Below are positions 6,896 through 9,527 of a stretch of DNA of 9,527 bases, in pieces; within the stretch, counting starts at the first letter, position 1; every line of letters starts with the position of its first letter. A model generated the notes under the pieces. It saw nothing but the letters and a program-made list of their open reading frames with translations, was not told the origin of the DNA and did no database searches. Origin of the DNA: JBDZUZ01 sp040255445 (GTDB taxonomy: Bacteria > Planctomycetota > Phycisphaerae > Phycisphaerales > UBA1924); assembly GCA_040255445.1 (NCBI GenBank), contig JBDZUZ010000147.1, forward strand, positions 1 to 9,527, written 5' to 3'. A program made the translations under genes and the position numbers.

Positions 6896-7855
6896 TCAAT
6901 CGAGATCGCGGAGCGCTTGGAGTAGATCAGCTTCCGATTCGTCGCCTGGCCACCGGCCATACACGGCCGCCATACCGCTGGTACCCGACTGAACCCGATG
7001 TGCTCTGCGAAGGTCCATCTTCGCGGGCGCAGGATCGGGGAACCTCGAGAAGTACGCGTCTTCGTCGCCGGCCTCCTCCATCGCGCCCGCCTCGATGCGG
7101 AGCAACGACCCGGAAGGCCGGAACACCGCCAGCGCATCAACTACCACAAGCTTCTGGAACAAATCCTTGATCGCCCCGACATCCTCCTCCCACACACCGC
7201 GGACCCGGCCCCCGTCCGTGAGCAGAAGGTCGAACGCACGGTCGCTGTCACGCAGCATGTCCAGCTTGCCAGAGATCCGGATGCGCCGCGACTTGGGAGA
7301 CTGCCGATGAAGCGAGCCCGCGGCCTCTACGGTCGTTGCGTCGATCGTGGTGCTCGGCAGCATCGCTCCGCCGCTCTCGAGCGTCCCCAGACCTACCGCC
7401 GAAATCCGCTGCCGCTTGAGCACCGTCCCCAGCGACTCCAGTCGCTGCAGCAAGTGCGTGTCGTACCATTCGCTCGCAGTATCCCGCGCGGCGATGGCAC
7501 CGACCGCGCCACTCAGCACATCGATTGCCGTCTCGGCCTTTGCCGGGAACGTGTCGAAGAGCCCCTGTTCCTCATAGAGCGCGGCAGCAGCGTCTCCCAG
7601 ACGCGGCGCTTCAAGCACCACGATCTTCGAATTGTCGCCCGCATCCTGGATGTCAACAGGGTTCAGATCCGCAACGGCCCGCAACCATTCCGGTCGCCGC
7701 CCGTGGATGCGGCTCGCATGCCGGAACCGCATGCATGTCGCTTCCCGAGCCGCAATGCCGATCTCGGCCATAACAGACCCGACACCCGTGAAAGAAGGAC
7801 GCCCGCCCCGCGACGGCGGACCCGAAATGCTCAGCATGTGCGTTACCATTTCCAT
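6896..7855 (-). CDS. Hypothetical 319-residue protein, possible partner of the PIN nuclease
   Basis: I do not recognise a named family. From the ATG at 7853-7855, preceded by GGCAGG six bases away, it encodes 319 residues with no signal peptide or membrane helix. The middle (about 85-150) is helical and acidic. The region around 188-258 (IRISGKLDMLRDSDRAFDL through LVVVDALAVFRPSGSLLRI) reads as alternating strands of a small beta-barrel. The C-terminal end (about 298-319) holds YGRWPGDESEADLL, an exposed Trp-Pro-Gly turn followed by an acidic helix. Its stop lies 20 bp before the PIN start, so the two are almost certainly co-transcribed, and the position is where a VapC antitoxin gene would sit. 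Its codons are less GC-rich than those of the flanking genes, suggesting transfer. The frame stays open upstream to 8092; another start at 8011 would add a CHACGRHF segment, but that part looks like non-coding read-through. Confidence 0.75.
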   Translation of the reverse strand: MEMVTHMLSISGPPSRGGRPSFTGVGSVMAEIGIAAREATCMRFRHASRIHGRRPEWLRAVADLNPVDIQDAGDNSKIVVLEAPRLGDAAAALYEEQGLFDTFPAKAETAIDVLSGAVGAIAARDTASEWYDTHLLQRLESLGTVLKRQRISAVGLGTLESGGAMLPSTTIDATTVEAAGSLHRQSPKSRRIRISGKLDMLRDSDRAFDLLLTDGGRVRGVWEEDVGAIKDLFQKLVVVDALAVFRPSGSLLRIEAGAMEEAGDEDAYFSRFPDPAPAKMDLRRAHRVQSGTSGMAAVYGRWPGDESEADLLQALRDLD

Positions 7856-7907
7856 GGCCGACCTGCCTTTCTCGCCCCGCCCTCTCTGGCCCGAGCGAAC
7901 GCCTGCG

Positions 7908-7936
7908 TTGCACGGCATTTGTATCGGCGGGAGAAT
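7908..7936 (+). promoter_or_regulatory. Possible sigma-70-type promoter of the methyltransferase gene
   Basis: TTGCAC (7908-7913) and GAGAAT (7931-7936) are separated by 17 bases, the optimal spacing. Transcription would start near 7943 and give a leader of about 105 bases before the ATG at 8049. The -10 box is a weak match and the site was found by eye, so confidence is limited. It lies in the divergent gap between the minus-strand hypothetical gene and the methyltransferase. Confidence 0.35.
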
Positions 7937-8048
7937 GGGCGCCTCGCCAGCCGACCAGACATAGATCGTACGGTGCAATTCTCGGAAATGCCGACCGCAC
8001 GCATGGCACATCGTGCCCAACCCGCAGGACCTCCACGCCACTGACCCC

Positions 8049-8849
8049 ATGCCGACTCCCAAACCCACCCCTCCCCTCCCCCACCAAATCACCGCCTCCG
8101 TCGACGCCCCGCCCTCCCTCTACCCCCTCCTCCCCGAACTCCTCGCTGGCCTCGAATCCCTCGGCGCCCGCCCCCGCTCCATCCTCGCCCACCTCCGCCG
8201 CGCCAAGCTCCCCCGCAACCCCCGCATCCTCGAACTCGCCTGCGGCAAGGGCTCGGTTTCCATCGCCCTTGCCCGCGCACGCAACGCCAACGTTCTCGCC
8301 ATCGACGCCTTCGAGCCCTTCATCGATCACGCGCGGCAGCGCGCCGCCAAACTCAACCTCTCCAACCACATCCTTTTCGAAACCGCCGATGCCCACGCCT
8401 TCCTCCGCGCGAAGCCCAAGCCCGCCGACCGCTTCGATCTCGCGGTCATGCTCAACCTCCTCCCCGCGCTCGAAGCCGCCCCACTCCTCCGCCGCTGGGT
8501 TGCGCCCAGCGGCTACTACATCATCGACGACGCCGTCCGCGCCCCCCTACGCGCCCCACGCAGCACCGACCCCGACTTCGCCGATGTCCCCACCGCCGCG
8601 GAAGTCACCGCCGCGCTCAACAAGCTCGGCGACACCGTCGTCCACACCAGCATCATGTCCCCCGCCGCGTACCTCGCGATGGAGGCCCGCCTCTACACCA
8701 CCATCAGCCGCAACATCACCCGCCTCATCCCGCAACACCCCCGCCTCGCCGATGCCCTCCGCGACTACCGCCGCCGCCAGAAGGAATCCGCCGCCCTCCT
8801 CGCCGGCCCGCTCCGCGGCTGCACCTGGCTCATCCGCCGCGGCCGATAA
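8049..8849 (+). CDS. Class I SAM-dependent methyltransferase
   Basis: This 266-residue protein has the Rossmann-type methyltransferase core: motif I ILELACGKGSVSIAL (60-74), with the GxG-like loop that contacts SAM; the acidic residue ending strand 2 in VLAIDAFEPFI (D86, ribose binding); ETADAHAF (111-118); and LAVMLNLLPAL (131-141) at the motif IV position. A variable C-terminal part (about 180-266), rich in Arg, probably defines the substrate, which cannot be read from the sequence. I prefer the ATG at 8049. A GTG at 8013 would add twelve residues, and neither start has a clear ribosome-binding site. It lies 86 bp upstream of mqnE on the same strand, so a role with quinones or a related metabolite is possible. 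It does not show the overall look of MenG/UbiE, and mqnE has its own promoter-like sequence. Confidence 0.85.
   Translation: MPTPKPTPPLPHQITASVDAPPSLYPLLPELLAGLESLGARPRSILAHLRRAKLPRNPRILELACGKGSVSIALARARNANVLAIDAFEPFIDHARQRAAKLNLSNHILFETADAHAFLRAKPKPADRFDLAVMLNLLPALEAAPLLRRWVAPSGYYIIDDAVRAPLRAPRSTDPDFADVPTAAEVTAALNKLGDTVVHTSIMSPAAYLAMEARLYTTISRNITRLIPQHPRLADALRDYRRRQKESAALLAGPLRGCTWLIRRGR
8058..8135 (-). other. Two tandem G-quadruplex-forming motifs (C-runs on the plus strand)
   Basis: On the plus strand, C-runs occur at 8058-8060, 8064-8066, 8068-8071, 8073-8076 and 8078-8082, with spacers of three, one, one and one base. A second cluster lies at 8107-8110, 8112-8114, 8116-8118, 8123-8127 and 8132-8135. 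The minus strand therefore carries two runs that meet the usual G3+N1-7 quadruplex rule. Both lie inside the first 30 codons of the methyltransferase, where they encode Pro/Thr/Leu-rich sequence, on the template strand for that gene. Codon preference for CCC and CTC may explain them. Confidence 0.5.
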
Positions 8850-8888
8850 CCGCGGCGACGCCAGCCCCAGCCTGACCGCTTTCGCGAC

Positions 8889-8906
8889 TTTCAATCTTTA
8901 TTGAAA
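8889..8906. promoter_or_regulatory. Perfect AT-rich palindrome overlapping the mqnE -35 box
   Basis: TTTCAAT (8889-8895) and ATTGAAA (8900-8906) form perfect seven-base arms around CTTT. The right arm contains the TTGAAA hexamer used as the mqnE -35 element. It is one of the few strongly AT-rich spots in the window and lies in the 86-bp gap after the methyltransferase stop. It fits an operator at which a dimeric regulator would block RNA polymerase. A weak terminator of the methyltransferase is the alternative, but there is no T-run after the stem. Confidence 0.45.
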
Positions 8907-8930
8907 ACTAGCCCCCCACGCACCTATCCT
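8901..8930 (+). promoter_or_regulatory. Sigma-70-type promoter of mqnE, predicted leaderless
   Basis: TTGAAA (8901-8906; one mismatch to TTGACA) and TATCCT (8925-8930; two mismatches to TATAAT) are separated by 18 bases. The start point expected six or seven bases after the -10 box falls at 8936-8937, on the ATG itself. No Shine-Dalgarno sequence precedes the start codon. Together these predict a leaderless mRNA. Confidence 0.55.
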
Positions 8931-8935
8931 CCCCC

Positions 8936-9527
8936 ATGACCACGCTCGCGTCAGCCCCCGCCGCCTCCAGCCACACCCGCGGCACGCCCATCCACGACCC
9001 CCGCCTCGACGCCATCCGCGCCAAGGTCGAACGCGGCGAGCGCCTCACCCTCGACGACGGCGATGTGCTCTTCACCACCCGCGACATCTGGTCCGTCCTC
9101 GAGATGGCAGACCTCGTCCGCCGCCAGCTGCACGGCGATGCCGCGTACTACAACATCAACCGCCACCTCAACTACTCCAACGTCTGCGCCCTCTCCTGCA
9201 AGTTCTGCGAGTTCTACGCCAAGAAGGACGATGCCAAGGCGTACACCCGCGACATGGACTACATCCGCGCCGAGACCCGCAAGGCGGTCGAGTCGGGCGC
9301 GACAGAGATGCACGTCGTCGGCGGGCTGCACCCGTACCTGCCCTTCAGCTACTACACCGACCTCGTTTCGACCATCCGCGATGAAGCCGCTGCGCTCGGC
9401 AGCGCGCTGCACGTAAAAGCCTTCACCGCCGTCGAGATCGTGCACCTGGCGCGCATCGCCAAGGTCTACAAGGGCGCGAACCTGCCGGGCGAAGAAGGCC
9501 GCCGCGCCCGCCGCGAATCGATCCGCC
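8936..9527 (+). CDS. mqnE: Aminodeoxyfutalosine synthase MqnE, 3' end cut by window edge
   Basis: Radical SAM enzyme of the futalosine route to menaquinone. MqnE joins the enolpyruvyl benzoate product of MqnA to a SAM-derived adenosyl radical, giving aminodeoxyfutalosine. The 197 residues visible include the [4Fe-4S] motif C-x3-C-x2-C (C84, C88, C91) in the context NRHLNYSNVC...CKFCEFYA. Also present are the N-terminal element GERLTLDDGDVLF (34-46), GATEMHVVGGLHPYLPFSYY (121-140) and HVKAFTAVEIVHLARI (159-174), all characteristic of MqnE rather than MqnC. After residue 175 the sequence (KVYKGANLPGEEGRRARR) does not look like the usual next segment and may be a lineage-specific insertion. The ATG at 8936 has no ribosome-binding site but a well-placed promoter. 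About half of the protein lies beyond the window. Confidence 0.88.
   Translation, partial: MTTLASAPAASSHTRGTPIHDPRLDAIRAKVERGERLTLDDGDVLFTTRDIWSVLEMADLVRRQLHGDAAYYNINRHLNYSNVCALSCKFCEFYAKKDDAKAYTRDMDYIRAETRKAVESGATEMHVVGGLHPYLPFSYYTDLVSTIRDEAAALGSALHVKAFTAVEIVHLARIAKVYKGANLPGEEGRRARRESIR

Noticed and set aside
6998..8044. A 348-residue plus-strand open frame opposite the hypothetical gene of the PIN cassette
   Set aside because: Its product is extremely Arg/His/Pro-rich, unlike a folded protein. The minus-strand frame has balanced composition, a ribosome-binding site and operon spacing with the PIN gene.
7856..8092. N-terminal extension of the hypothetical protein, including a CHACGRHF segment, from starts at 8011 or 8092
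   Set aside because: The C-x2-C looks suggestive, but no second cysteine pair fits a zinc ribbon, the longest form would run into the methyltransferase gene, and the start at 7855 has a properly spaced ribosome-binding site.
8269..8904. A 211-residue plus-strand frame overlapping the methyltransferase
   Set aside because: Ser/Pro/Ala/Thr-only low complexity, a frame-shifted shadow of the methyltransferase.
1..9527. tRNA or rRNA genes, CRISPR repeats, insertion sequences or attachment-site repeats
   Set aside because: No transposase, integrase, regularly spaced repeats or recognisable structural RNA was seen in reading through both strands.

Overview
The window is high-GC DNA with strong G/C preference at third codon positions. 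Gene content points to a planctomycete, probably of the Phycisphaerae type. The indications are a large Ser/Thr kinase joined through one membrane helix to a long array of TPR repeats, a membrane-anchored zinc-ribbon protein of the kind common in that phylum, and a futalosine-pathway menaquinone enzyme (MqnE). This assignment rests on gene families and style, not on a marker gene.

Layout. The left edge holds the Hsp70 chaperone gene dnaK on the minus strand, its 3' end cut off by the window edge. A 276-bp divergent intergenic region separates it from a plus-strand 887-residue receptor-like Ser/Thr kinase with TPRs. That intergenic region carries a sigma-54-like palindrome, a hairpin around the dnaK ribosome-binding site, and two hairpins just before the kinase. 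The kinase is followed by a strong stem-loop (probable terminator) and a second inverted repeat, then a plus-strand two-helix membrane protein with a zinc ribbon. Next comes a two-gene minus-strand cassette, pointing against its neighbours and visibly less GC-rich: a 319-residue unrecognised protein followed by a VapC-like PIN-domain nuclease. The right part returns to the plus strand with a class I SAM-dependent methyltransferase, whose 5' end is a dense C-run tract (G-quadruplex potential on the other strand). After it comes the start of mqnE, cut off by the right edge, behind a promoter embedded in a perfect AT-rich palindrome.

How the genes fit together. DnaK and the TPR kinase share one control region, so folding stress and kinase signalling could be co-regulated, but this is inference. 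MqnE makes aminodeoxyfutalosine on the route to menaquinone; the methyltransferase upstream may or may not be related to quinones. The PIN gene and its upstream partner look like a toxin-antitoxin-type module in which the usual small antitoxin is replaced by a large protein; this is the best candidate for an undescribed system here. No tRNA, rRNA, CRISPR array, insertion sequence or phage gene was seen, and no gene-free stretch exceeds 300 bp.
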